Assembly (NCBI GenBank): GCA_016932115.1
Contig: JAFGDM010000199.1
Location: forward strand, 1 to 40,754
DNA: 40,754 nt
Origin: Deltaproteobacteria bacterium
GTDB lineage: Bacteria > Desulfobacterota > DSM-4660 > Desulfatiglandales > HGW-15
Direction: 5' to 3'
The notes beneath the pieces are model-generated. The model was given only the letters and a program-made list of their open reading frames with translations. It was not told the origin of the DNA and made no database searches. The position numbers were made by a program, and so were the translations under genes. Positions 9,324 to 16,072 of the stretch are shown here, piece after piece. Position 1 is the first letter of the stretch. Each line of letters starts with the position of its first letter.

Positions 9324-9719
9324 ATGAAGATCCTTGTCGTCGATGATGAACGGATCGTGCTTGAGAGTTGCAAGAGGGTTCTGGGGGAACGATTTGATGT
9401 GAGCCTTGCAGAATCCTCCGATCGCGCCCTTGAGCTGATAGGCGGGGAGGCTTTTTCACTGATTCTCGTGGACATCAAGATGCCTTACAAGGACGGAATG
9501 ACGCTTATGCGACAGGTCAAAAAAACATGGCCGGAAATCCCTGTGATCATCATGAGCGGATACGTGACCCACGAGACCATAGAAGAAGTTGCCAGGACCG
9601 ATGCAGCCACGTTCCTGGCTAAACCCTTCACACCCGATGAATTGTTGGAAGCTCTAGAGAAGGTCCTCAAAAAGGAGAAGGGGCATGGGAAAAAAGAAAG
9701 CGCTGGTGATAGACGATGA
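9324..9719 (+). CDS. Single-domain response regulator (CheY-like)
   Basis: The gene encodes a receiver domain of about 120 residues and a short basic tail, with no output domain. Phosphorylation residues are present: D7-D8 in V-V-D-D-E, the phospho-acceptor D50 in L-V-D-I-K-M-P, the Ser in I-I-M-S-G and the Lys in F-L-A-K-P-F. The track begins the frame at 9120 inside the kinase gene; the first ATG giving a family-like start is 9324, four bases after the kinase stop (9303 is a possible overlapping start). It overlaps the next receiver gene by 35 bases. It likely acts as a phosphate-transfer or sink partner of the kinase, or binds a target protein; which one cannot be read from sequence. Confidence 0.9.
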   Translation: MKILVVDDERIVLESCKRVLGERFDVSLAESSDRALELIGGEAFSLILVDIKMPYKDGMTLMRQVKKTWPEIPVIIMSGYVTHETIEEVARTDAATFLAKPFTPDELLEALEKVLKKEKGHGKKESAGDRR

Positions 9720-10290
9720 GAGGATTGTTCTCGAGAGCGTGAAAAAAATCCTTGAGGGAAGCTATGATATTGAAGTTACCCTGAGCGGTAAGCAAGGCCT
9801 CGAATGGGCCGTTCAAAAAGACTATGACGTTGTGTTGACGGATATTCGGATGCCCGAGAAGGGTGGTATGCATGTGCTTCGAGATATCAAGAGGGCCAAG
9901 CCTATGTTGCCTGTCATGATGATGACGGGTTACGCTTCGGTGAATTCGGCGGTTCAAGCCATGAAGTTGGGGGCCGCCGACTACATCGAAAAGCCTTTTG
10001 CGCCGGATGAGCTCATTAAGGCCGTGGACCTGGCCATCGAAAAATCGGCATCCCGTCCTCCGGATGAGCAAGCCTTGGTTCACAGGGAGGGAATTCTTCG
10101 GGTTCTTGAGCGGGCGGCAACAGATGCTGATTTCAATAAAGAGCTCGCACACCATGGGGCGGACGCTCTTGATGAGTACAATCTGAACAATGCGGAAAAA
10201 CTGGCACTTCTGACAGGAGACATCCCTTGGATCGAAAAATCCGTTGGCTCCCTCACGGAAAAGCAAAAGGGTTGGATTCGGGGGCTTTAG
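9685..10290 (+). CDS. Response regulator with an unusual helical C-terminal domain
   Basis: This 201-residue protein has an N-terminal receiver (about 1-125) with D10-D11, phospho-acceptor D53 in L-T-D-I-R-M-P, M-M-T-G-Y-A and the conserved Lys in Y-I-E-K-P-F. The start is supported by AAAGGAGAAGGGGC upstream. Instead of a DNA-binding or enzymatic output domain, it carries about 60 residues of predicted helices: L-E-R-A-A-T-D-A-D-F-N-K-E-L, then A-L-D-E-Y-N-L-N-N-A-E-K-L-A-L-L-T-G-D. That pattern resembles the small all-helical fold seen in LigA-type dioxygenase subunits and Nif11/nitrile-hydratase-like leader domains (resemblance by eye only). It overlaps the preceding receiver gene and ends the three-gene operon. 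An interaction-type output is inferred. Confidence 0.88.
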   Translation: MGKKKALVIDDERIVLESVKKILEGSYDIEVTLSGKQGLEWAVQKDYDVVLTDIRMPEKGGMHVLRDIKRAKPMLPVMMMTGYASVNSAVQAMKLGAADYIEKPFAPDELIKAVDLAIEKSASRPPDEQALVHREGILRVLERAATDADFNKELAHHGADALDEYNLNNAEKLALLTGDIPWIEKSVGSLTEKQKGWIRGL

Positions 10291-10323
10291 GCACCGAGGT
10301 TGTGAAGGTGTTTGAAAGGTGAA

Positions 10324-10914
10324 TCACGAATACCGGAGGGTTAGCCCCCGGAATAGCCACCCGGCGGTTTTTTCCAGAATTTTCTTCATATCCAGCACAT
10401 AGCAAGGCCGAACACCTCCTCTCCAGCGGGGATAGCCGCCGAGCCACAGGTATTCAACAAGCCGTTGAAAGACCTCTTTTGTGAAAAGATACTCGGCCAC
10501 TGTGATGGTCTCATTTTCGGCATTGGCGCTAATCGCAATTTGCCTTCTCATGCCGTATCCGCCGATCAGTGCTTCCATTACTTCTCTATGCTTGCAGCCC
10601 TCAGGTTTTTGTTTGAAGTCTTCCTCTTTTCGGGGAAAGGGGAAAAGCTTGTAAACCTTCCCGATAAAGCCGGTAAAGCGGACCCCGTGAATGGCGGCCA
10701 TAAGGTCGCCTATGTCTTCGCGGCGGTCAATGGAATAGACATCCCAGGACGTTTCAAAAGACCCTTTTATGGATTGATGCGCCATCCGGGAAAGGGAAGA
10801 GCAGAGATCTTTTGCAAAGACAAAGTAATGCTCCAGAAGGAGAAGATCCGTGTCAATGTTAAAGAACCCGAAAGCGATGGTGCCGTGATTCAAAGAAGGG
10901 AAAGCAAGAGGCAT
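10324..10914 (-). CDS. Conserved-looking protein of unknown function
   Basis: I do not recognise a named family. The 196-residue product is soluble, without signal peptide or transmembrane helix. It begins M-P-L-A-F-P-S-L-N-H-G-T-I-A-F-G-F-F-N-I-D-T-D-L-L-L-L-E, a compact motif-like start that suggests a folded, constrained domain, and has aromatic-rich stretches such as V-E-Y-L-W-L-G-G-Y-P-R-W-R-G-G near residue 155. The reverse frame fits coding better than the overlapping plus-strand ORF (10465-10956). It is convergent with the receiver operon, with only about 30 bases between them, and divergent from the MoxR gene. The start ATG has a weak ribosome site. Function is left open. Confidence 0.7.
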   Translation of the reverse strand: MPLAFPSLNHGTIAFGFFNIDTDLLLLEHYFVFAKDLCSSLSRMAHQSIKGSFETSWDVYSIDRREDIGDLMAAIHGVRFTGFIGKVYKLFPFPRKEEDFKQKPEGCKHREVMEALIGGYGMRRQIAISANAENETITVAEYLFTKEVFQRLVEYLWLGGYPRWRGGVRPCYVLDMKKILEKTAGWLFRGLTLRYS

Positions 10915-11083
10915 TGTCGAGTCCCGCTTTTTATCATTATTTCATTGCCATCGTGAAGTTGCATTGATATACTCAGAATTTTGATTAGTGACTAGTTTAC
11001 TTTGGAATGATGGTTTTACAACCGTCCAAAAAAACCTTTGATTTAGAAATCAATTAAATCATGCTACAAGAAGGAGTGAAAAA

Positions 11084-11935
11084 ATGCACGACGAAAACTC
11101 GTTGATCCGGTTTGCCGGCGCCTCAAAATATGTGCTCGATGAGGAACTAGCCAAGATCGTCAATATCTCGATGGCCCTTGAGATGCCTCTTCTCTTGAAA
11201 GGGGAACCGGGCACCGGTAAGACCATGCTCGCATATGCGATTGCAGAGGCGCTGAGCATGCCCCTGATCGTTCTCAATGTGAAATCCAGCATGAAGTTGG
11301 TGGAGGCCCTTTACCAGTACGACACTTTGACTCGACTCAACGACAGCCGATTCGGAGATTCAAAAAGGGATGTGAGCAATATTGAAAACTATATTCGTAT
11401 GGGAAAGATCGGTCAGTCCTTTGTTTCAGACATCCGTGTTGTTCTTCTCATCGATGAAATCGATAAGGCGGACACTGACTTTCAAGACGACATGCTGGAT
11501 GTGCTGGATCAGATGTCTTTTGACATCATTGAAATCGACAAGACAATCAAAGCCAAAAACCGGCCTGTAGTCATCATTACTTCCAATGCAAAAAAAGACC
11601 TTTCCGATCCATTTCTGGGAAGGTGTAATTTTCATCATATAGCATTTCCCGACCCGGATATGATGAGGACGATTCTTTCCGTACACTTCCCGGACATCAG
11701 CAAGGAACTGCTGGAGAATTCCGTTAGAGCTTTTTACCGGTTGAGAGATGTGCGGGGGGTTGAGAAAAAGCCTGCAACCAGGGAGCTCATAAACTGGATT
11801 CGGGCTCTCAAGGCTGATCTTGATTTCAAAGTCAAAGATCTTACCAAAGGGGAGGTGCCTTACCTCGGGGTTTTGTTCAAAAAAAGCCCGGACTACACGG
11901 TAGCCCAGGGTGCTGTGTCCCGATTCAGGCTTTAG
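11084..11935 (+). CDS. MoxR-type AAA+ ATPase
   Basis: The 283-residue protein is a MoxR-family AAA+ ATPase, a group that remodels partner VWA proteins and helps cofactor insertion or complex assembly. The Walker A is L-L-K-G-E-P-G-T-G-K-T-M-L (about residues 37-49), the Walker B V-V-L-L-I-D-E-I-D-K-A-D (about 119-130), followed by sensor-type I-I-T-S-N-A-K-K-D-L and the arginine-finger region F-L-G-R-C-N-F-H. The start has a good AAGGAG ribosome site. The stop is 3 bases before the next start, so the two genes are translationally coupled. The pairing with a CoxE-like VWA protein resembles CoxD/CoxE, but no molybdenum-enzyme genes are in the window, so the client is unknown. Confidence 0.92.
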   Translation: MHDENSLIRFAGASKYVLDEELAKIVNISMALEMPLLLKGEPGTGKTMLAYAIAEALSMPLIVLNVKSSMKLVEALYQYDTLTRLNDSRFGDSKRDVSNIENYIRMGKIGQSFVSDIRVVLLIDEIDKADTDFQDDMLDVLDQMSFDIIEIDKTIKAKNRPVVIITSNAKKDLSDPFLGRCNFHHIAFPDPDMMRTILSVHFPDISKELLENSVRAFYRLRDVRGVEKKPATRELINWIRALKADLDFKVKDLTKGEVPYLGVLFKKSPDYTVAQGAVSRFRL

Positions 11936-11938
11936 AAC

Positions 11939-13132
11939 ATGTTTACCGAATTTTTCTATACGTTGCGCAAGGTGGGCATCCCTGTTACCCCGACTTCTTT
12001 TTTAAGGCTACAGAAAGCCCTCAGCCTTGGGCTCGTCAATTCCGTAGAAGATTTCTACACCGCCGCACGATCCATCCTTGTGAAGAGCGAAAAATACTTT
12101 GATCTCTACGACCAAGTCTTCGCCCATCATTTTAAAGGGGTCGAGCTGAAAGATCCCAGTGAGGTGGAACTCACCGATATGGCGAGGACTTTGCTGGCTG
12201 AGTGGCTGAAGGACCCGGAGGGCCTGGCTCAAGCCCTTGGGGTGGATGAAGAGGAAATTTCAAAGCTCAGTCCCGAGGAACTGATCAAGTATTTTCTTGA
12301 CCGTCTCAAGGAGCAGACGGAGGCCCATCATGGAGGGAGCAAGTGGATCGGCACCCACGGCACTTCGCCGGTCGGTCATTCCGGATACCATCCGGGTGGA
12401 ATGAGGGTTGGCGGGGTGTCAGGGCATAAGTCGGCCGTCAAGGTGGCACTTGACCGACGCTACAGGGACTACTCTCAGGAGGGCCCCTTGACTCCCAGCC
12501 AAATGGCCGAAGCCCTCAAGAGACTGCGGCACATGGTTCCAGTGGGCCCGAAAGATCAAATCAACATCGATGAAACCATATATCAGACCATGAAAAACGC
12601 AGGTGAGATCGAGATTGTCTTTGATCGAAGCCTTAAAGATCGGCTTAAGGTGATCCTGGCGATCGACAACGGCGGGTGGTCCATGGATCCTTACATCGAC
12701 ATGGTCCAGACGCTTTTCAACTACGCAAGAGACCAGTTCAAAGACCTCAAGACCTTTTTCTTCCACAACACTATTTATGATAACCTATGGGAGGATCCGC
12801 CTCGTCGCTCCAAGCCTTTTTCCGTCAATGAACTGGTTCGCCTGGATCCCGACACGCGGTTCATTCTCGTGGGAGATGCGAGCATGGCGCCCTATGAATT
12901 GATGGCCACGGACGGCTCCATCCATATTGAGGAAAGGACGTATAAAGCAAGCTATGAGAGGCTTAAATTCATTGCCAAGACCTTTCGCTATGCCTTATGG
13001 GTCAACCCGAAGCTGGAAATAGAATGGCCCTACACCCGAACCATTCAGATCATCCGTGATATTTTTCCAATGTTCGAACTCACCCTCGACGGCCTGGAAA
13101 AAGCTGTTACCCACATGATGACAAAGCATTAG
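11939..13132 (+). CDS. CoxE-like VWA domain protein
   Basis: This 397-residue protein has the layout of VWA-containing CoxE-like proteins: an N-terminal helical region with F-L-R-L-Q-K-A-L, a Gly/His-rich linker (H-H-G-G-S-K-W-I-G-T-H-G-T-S-P, about 128-150) and a C-terminal VWA fold beginning K-V-I-L-A-I-D-N-G-G-W-S-M-D-P (about 240). The metal-site motif is D-N-G-G-W-S rather than the textbook D-x-S-x-S, so metal coordination may differ. A later L-V-G-D-A-S-M-A-P strand fits the fold. It is the expected partner of the upstream MoxR ATPase. Its stop codon overlaps the stop of the convergent Crp-type gene by 4 bases. Confidence 0.88.
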   Translation: MFTEFFYTLRKVGIPVTPTSFLRLQKALSLGLVNSVEDFYTAARSILVKSEKYFDLYDQVFAHHFKGVELKDPSEVELTDMARTLLAEWLKDPEGLAQALGVDEEEISKLSPEELIKYFLDRLKEQTEAHHGGSKWIGTHGTSPVGHSGYHPGGMRVGGVSGHKSAVKVALDRRYRDYSQEGPLTPSQMAEALKRLRHMVPVGPKDQINIDETIYQTMKNAGEIEIVFDRSLKDRLKVILAIDNGGWSMDPYIDMVQTLFNYARDQFKDLKTFFFHNTIYDNLWEDPPRRSKPFSVNELVRLDPDTRFILVGDASMAPYELMATDGSIHIEERTYKASYERLKFIAKTFRYALWVNPKLEIEWPYTRTIQIIRDIFPMFELTLDGLEKAVTHMMTKH

Positions 13133-13809
13133 CGACCCCCTGATTCGGCAAGCTCTTGGAGGGATCGGCCGTCTAAGATCTTGATGCGGCGGCCTTGGGT
13201 TTCAATCAAACCTTGGGCCGCCATTTTCGCCAAGATGCGGGAGAGGGTTTCAGGAATGGTGCCGAGAAGACCGGCCAACTGGGCCTTGGTGATGGAGAGC
13301 TCAAGGTCAGGGGAACCTTTTTTTTGTTTGCTCAAGTAGAGGAGGTAGGCAGCCAGGCGGCCTGGGACCTCCTTAAGGGAGAGGTCGTCGATAAGCGCAG
13401 TGAATCTCCGCAGACGTTTAGAAAGGATTCCAAGCATGTTTAGCGCCAGGGCCGGATTTTGCTTGATGAGATTCACAAAGGATTGTTTTGGAAAGAAGAA
13501 GACCCTGCTTTCTTCCATGGCTTCCGCGTGGGCGGGAAAGTTCTGGCCCGTAAAGACCGGCACTTCCCCAAAAGGTTCTCCCGGCCCGAAAATGTGTAGG
13601 ATTTGCTCCTTTCCATCAGCAGAGAGCTTATAGACCTTTACACGGCCTTGGATCACAACGTAGAACCCTTTTCCTTCCTCCCCTTCGGAGAAAATCACTG
13701 CGCCTCTCCGGAAAACCTGATCTGCCAGAATCATGGCGAGGTCTTCCAACTGGTCGGCGGGAAGCCCCTCAAAAAGAGGGATGTGGGCGATCGCCCGTAG
13801 AATGGTCAC
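13129..13809 (-). CDS. Crp/Fnr-family transcriptional regulator
   Basis: The 226-residue protein has an N-terminal cyclic-nucleotide-binding-type beta-roll (about 12-120, with G-A-V-I-F-S-E-G-E-E-G-K-G-F-Y-V-V-I-Q-G-R-V-K-V and G-E-P-F-G-E-V-P-V-F), a dimer helix (about 125-145) and a C-terminal winged helix. The recognition segment is K-A-Q-L-A-G-L-L-G-T-I-P-E-T-L-S-R-I-L-A-K-M (about 172-195). No Fnr-type cysteine cluster is present, so it is not an iron-sulfur oxygen sensor; the R-S-like cAMP phosphate clamp of Crp is also not evident, leaving the effector open (possibly redox, NO or heme as in related Dnr/Arr-type proteins). It lies 114 bases downstream of the histidine phosphatase on the same strand. 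Confidence 0.9.
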   Translation of the reverse strand: MTILRAIAHIPLFEGLPADQLEDLAMILADQVFRRGAVIFSEGEEGKGFYVVIQGRVKVYKLSADGKEQILHIFGPGEPFGEVPVFTGQNFPAHAEAMEESRVFFFPKQSFVNLIKQNPALALNMLGILSKRLRRFTALIDDLSLKEVPGRLAAYLLYLSKQKKGSPDLELSITKAQLAGLLGTIPETLSRILAKMAAQGLIETQGRRIKILDGRSLQELAESGGR

Positions 13810-13923
13810 AAGACGCGTGGCCTCCGAGAACTTCCTTTTAAATCCGAAATTGGTGTTTTTGCAAGCCCATCAAGTTTTATATTTGAACTTCGGGATTTGG
13901 CATTTCTTAAGGGTTCTGTCCTC

Positions 13924-14526
13924 TCATCCATTGATGAGACGGACGACGGTGGAATCCTCCAAATAATCAATGACATTCAGACAGCCGTAATTTTGGTGCA
14001 GGCGAAACATGTGTGCAAGATCGAGTCCAAGGGCATTGCATAGAATGACACGATTAACCGCCGCGTGGCCTACAATGAGGAATTCTCGTCCCTCTTGGCG
14101 ACAAAGAATATCTTGGAAACAAGACATCACCCTTTGTGAAAGCTCCGCAATCGTCTCCCCCTCTCCAGGAGATCTGAAGTTCACAGGATCGGTCATGCGG
14201 CGTCGGATTTCTTCGGGAAAGCGTAATCGAACGTCCTGTAGCCCAAGGCCTTCCCAATCACCAAAATGAATTTCCCGGAGCTCTGCAAAAACATGATGAG
14301 GAACGTTATGGTGACGGCCGATTATGCGGGCACCCATGACGCCTCTCATGAGGTCGCTTGAGTAAACGGCCTGAATCTTTGTAAAACGCAACCGTTCGGC
14401 GATTTTTTCAGACTGGAGGATCCCCATCTCGGTCAGGAGAACATCGGTATGACCGTAAATAGGGACTCTCTCATAACCTTCCACTTGTCCATGTCTGACG
14501 AGATATAGCCGGGCGCCTTTTTCCAT
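13924..14526 (-). CDS. Histidine phosphatase superfamily protein (phosphoglycerate mutase-like)
   Basis: The 200-residue protein carries the branch-1 histidine phosphatase core. L-V-R-H-G-Q near residue 9 supplies the phospho-accepting histidine, V-Y-S-S-D-L-M-R follows near 55, E-I-H-F-G-D-W-E-G near 88, G-E-T-I-A-E-L-S-Q-R-V near 122, and V-G-H-A-A-V-N supplies the second catalytic histidine near 150. Length and motifs fit cofactor-independent-size phosphatases such as CobC or GpmB relatives rather than 2,3-BPG-dependent mutase (about 250 residues). The substrate cannot be read. The Crp-type gene follows 114 bases downstream and could share its transcript. No cobalamin-synthesis genes are nearby, so a CobC assignment is not supported. 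Confidence 0.88.
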   Translation of the reverse strand: MEKGARLYLVRHGQVEGYERVPIYGHTDVLLTEMGILQSEKIAERLRFTKIQAVYSSDLMRGVMGARIIGRHHNVPHHVFAELREIHFGDWEGLGLQDVRLRFPEEIRRRMTDPVNFRSPGEGETIAELSQRVMSCFQDILCRQEGREFLIVGHAAVNRVILCNALGLDLAHMFRLHQNYGCLNVIDYLEDSTVVRLING

Positions 14527-14925
14527 GGGGAAGCATCCTAGAGGAAGCGGGCTTTGAAGTCAATAAAAGAGAAGGCGGGCGGCGAGGCTTCACAGGCACT
14601 TCGAGGATTGATCATTCCTGGCGATTCCCCGGACGTCCTCCGTCCGCCTCACCCGTTGCCCGGTGCATGACATAGCGATGTGGCTTCTTCGTTTTGCAGT
14701 TTTAAGAGAGAACCCAAGCTCAGGGCCGCCGGCATCAGCATTTCAAACAGCCAAATTGTTACCATATTTGCACTTTATATAAGATAGGCAAATGTTGTAT
14801 AAATAAAATATGAGAGTAGAGTGGTTCGGGGCGCAGGGTGCGGGTGATTTTTAGAAGGGGCCGTACGAAAAGCCAAGTGGCGTGCGCTCAAAGCAACGAC
14901 GGGGAATCAAGAGCTACATCAGCCA
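14527..14925. other. 400-base intergenic region holding repeat copy A
   Basis: The region separates two divergent genes. I find no convincing gene. It holds one copy of a diverged dispersed repeat (14641-14762) and an AT-rich stretch at 14760-14815 that may carry promoters, but no clean -35/-10 pair was identified. Confidence 0.5.
14641..14762. repeat. Dispersed non-coding repeat, copy A
   Basis: This segment aligns by eye with 32897-33020 in the same orientation. Shared blocks include CTTCGTTTT(G/T)CAGTTTTAAGAG, a CCC...GCTC block, TTTCAAA(C/A)AGC and AATTGTTA, in the same order and at similar spacing, with a GC-rich block (CCGCC...TTGCC-CCGG) before them. Both copies lie between genes. It resembles an intergenic repeat rather than a coding fossil. 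Confidence 0.55.
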
Positions 14926-15216
14926 ATGATCAAGAATGATGATCCAATCATGAACGGAAAAAAAGCATGCTACGGTATTCTGGATCGAGTTTTTCCTGTA
15001 GGAGTGCGAGGGTTCCGGCAGGTACCTCCAGAGTGTTTTGAATGCCCGGATAGAGTTTCCTGCCTTAGGAAAGCGGTCAGCACAAAGGAAGGATTAGAAA
15101 TGCGGACTCAGCTTCTGGTGAGGGCAGAGCGGGGAGGTTTTATAGGAAAATTTCAGAGGTGGTCGCAAAAAAAACACATGAGCCGTCAGACTCACGGAGG
15201 TAAAAATGACCGTTGA
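14926..15216 (+). CDS. Small cysteine-containing protein of unknown function
   Basis: The frame encodes up to 96 residues; the in-frame ATG at 14950 (M-N-G-K-K-A-C-Y-G-I-L-D-R-V-F-P) may be the real start. Neither start has a strong ribosome site. The distinctive part is P-P-E-C-F-E-C-P-D-R-V-S-C-L-R-K-A, a Cys-x2-Cys-x6-Cys arrangement that with the N-terminal C-Y-G could bind a metal. The C-terminus is basic (W-S-Q-K-K-H-M-S-R-Q). I recall similar short hypothetical proteins in deltaproteobacteria but cannot verify this. It overlaps the start of the zinc-ribbon/Yip1 gene by 11 bases, which suggests translational coupling and a linked role. No function is proposed. Confidence 0.65.
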   Translation: MIKNDDPIMNGKKACYGILDRVFPVGVRGFRQVPPECFECPDRVSCLRKAVSTKEGLEMRTQLLVRAERGGFIGKFQRWSQKKHMSRQTHGGKNDR

Positions 15217-16012
15217 CATCGTTTGCCCTCATTGTAGTTTTTCCAAGTCTGTGCCCGAGGATAAAATTCCTTTGGGCGCAAAGACCGCTATCTGCCCTCG
15301 GTGCAGGCAGCGCTTTGAAATACCGGACTTGGAAAATCTTAGAAGAATAAGGGCCGGCGGAGACCAAAGAAGGACGGCTCCCGCCTGGGAGATGCGGTCG
15401 GAACTCGGAATCGGAAAGAGTATTCTTGAATCTCTAAAGGGTGTTCTTTTTTCTCCTTCCAGGTTTTTCAGGAAAACGGCGGTGAACGGCGGCATCAAAG
15501 AGCCCCTTGCCTTTGGAATCATGATGGGCTCTCTGGGAATGATGTTTGAGATATCATGGCAGGGAGTGATGCGCTTCAGAGATCTACCGTCTCTAAGTCA
15601 AGAATATTTTGGGGATTTCAGATTTGGTTTTCTTATTATGGGGATAGTGTTGTTATGTCCGGTGATCTCAACCATCTTTATCTGCACCGCCGGTCTCGTG
15701 CTCCATTTCTTGCTCACGCTTCTAAGGGCTGGAAAAAGCGGTTTTGAGGCAACTCTGAGAGCTGTGTGCTATTCGCAGGCAACTCAGATTTGGGCTGTCA
15801 TCCCTTTTTTGGGAAGCTTTCTAGCAGGAATTTGGCTTATGGCGGTCACTGTCGTAAGTCTAAAGGAGATCCATAATACCACCTATGCCAGAGTGATTTT
15901 AGCGCTACTTATCCCTTTTGTCGTCGTTGTGATGACGATCGCAGCAGGTCTGATTTCATTCTTCGTAACATTTTATGAAATAACCCCGCGCCTGATGCTT
16001 GCGGGTTTTTAA
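15206..16012 (+). CDS. Zinc-ribbon and Yip1-like membrane protein
   Basis: The 268-residue protein starts with a zinc-ribbon of the MJ0042 type (C-P-H-C at about 7-10 and C-P-R-C at about 30-33), followed by a linker. The remainder is a membrane domain of four to five helices resembling the Yip1 family: G-I-M-M-G-S-L-G-M-M-F, F-L-I-M-G-I-V-L-L-C-P-V-I-S-T-I-F-I, I-W-A-V-I-P-F-L-G-S-F-L-A-G-I-W and I-L-A-L-L-I-P-F-V-V-V-V. ACGGAGG gives a strong start. Bacterial proteins with this architecture have no established function; a metal-responsive or scaffolding membrane role is speculation. A terminator hairpin overlaps the end of the gene. Confidence 0.8.
   Translation: MTVDIVCPHCSFSKSVPEDKIPLGAKTAICPRCRQRFEIPDLENLRRIRAGGDQRRTAPAWEMRSELGIGKSILESLKGVLFSPSRFFRKTAVNGGIKEPLAFGIMMGSLGMMFEISWQGVMRFRDLPSLSQEYFGDFRFGFLIMGIVLLCPVISTIFICTAGLVLHFLLTLLRAGKSGFEATLRAVCYSQATQIWAVIPFLGSFLAGIWLMAVTVVSLKEIHNTTYARVILALLIPFVVVVMTIAAGLISFFVTFYEITPRLMLAGF
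15985..16010 (+). terminator. Intrinsic terminator at end of Yip1-like gene
   Basis: CCCGC (15985-15989) pairs with GCGGG (16001-16005), with flanking A/T pairs, and is followed directly by TTTTT. It overlaps the last codons and stop of the Yip1-like gene and separates it from the helicase gene. Confidence 0.65.
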
Positions 16013-16072
16013 AAAAGCCTAATGTTGCAGTTTTTTATATTACTCTAAGAGCCTGGAAAGGATGGCGGGGGG

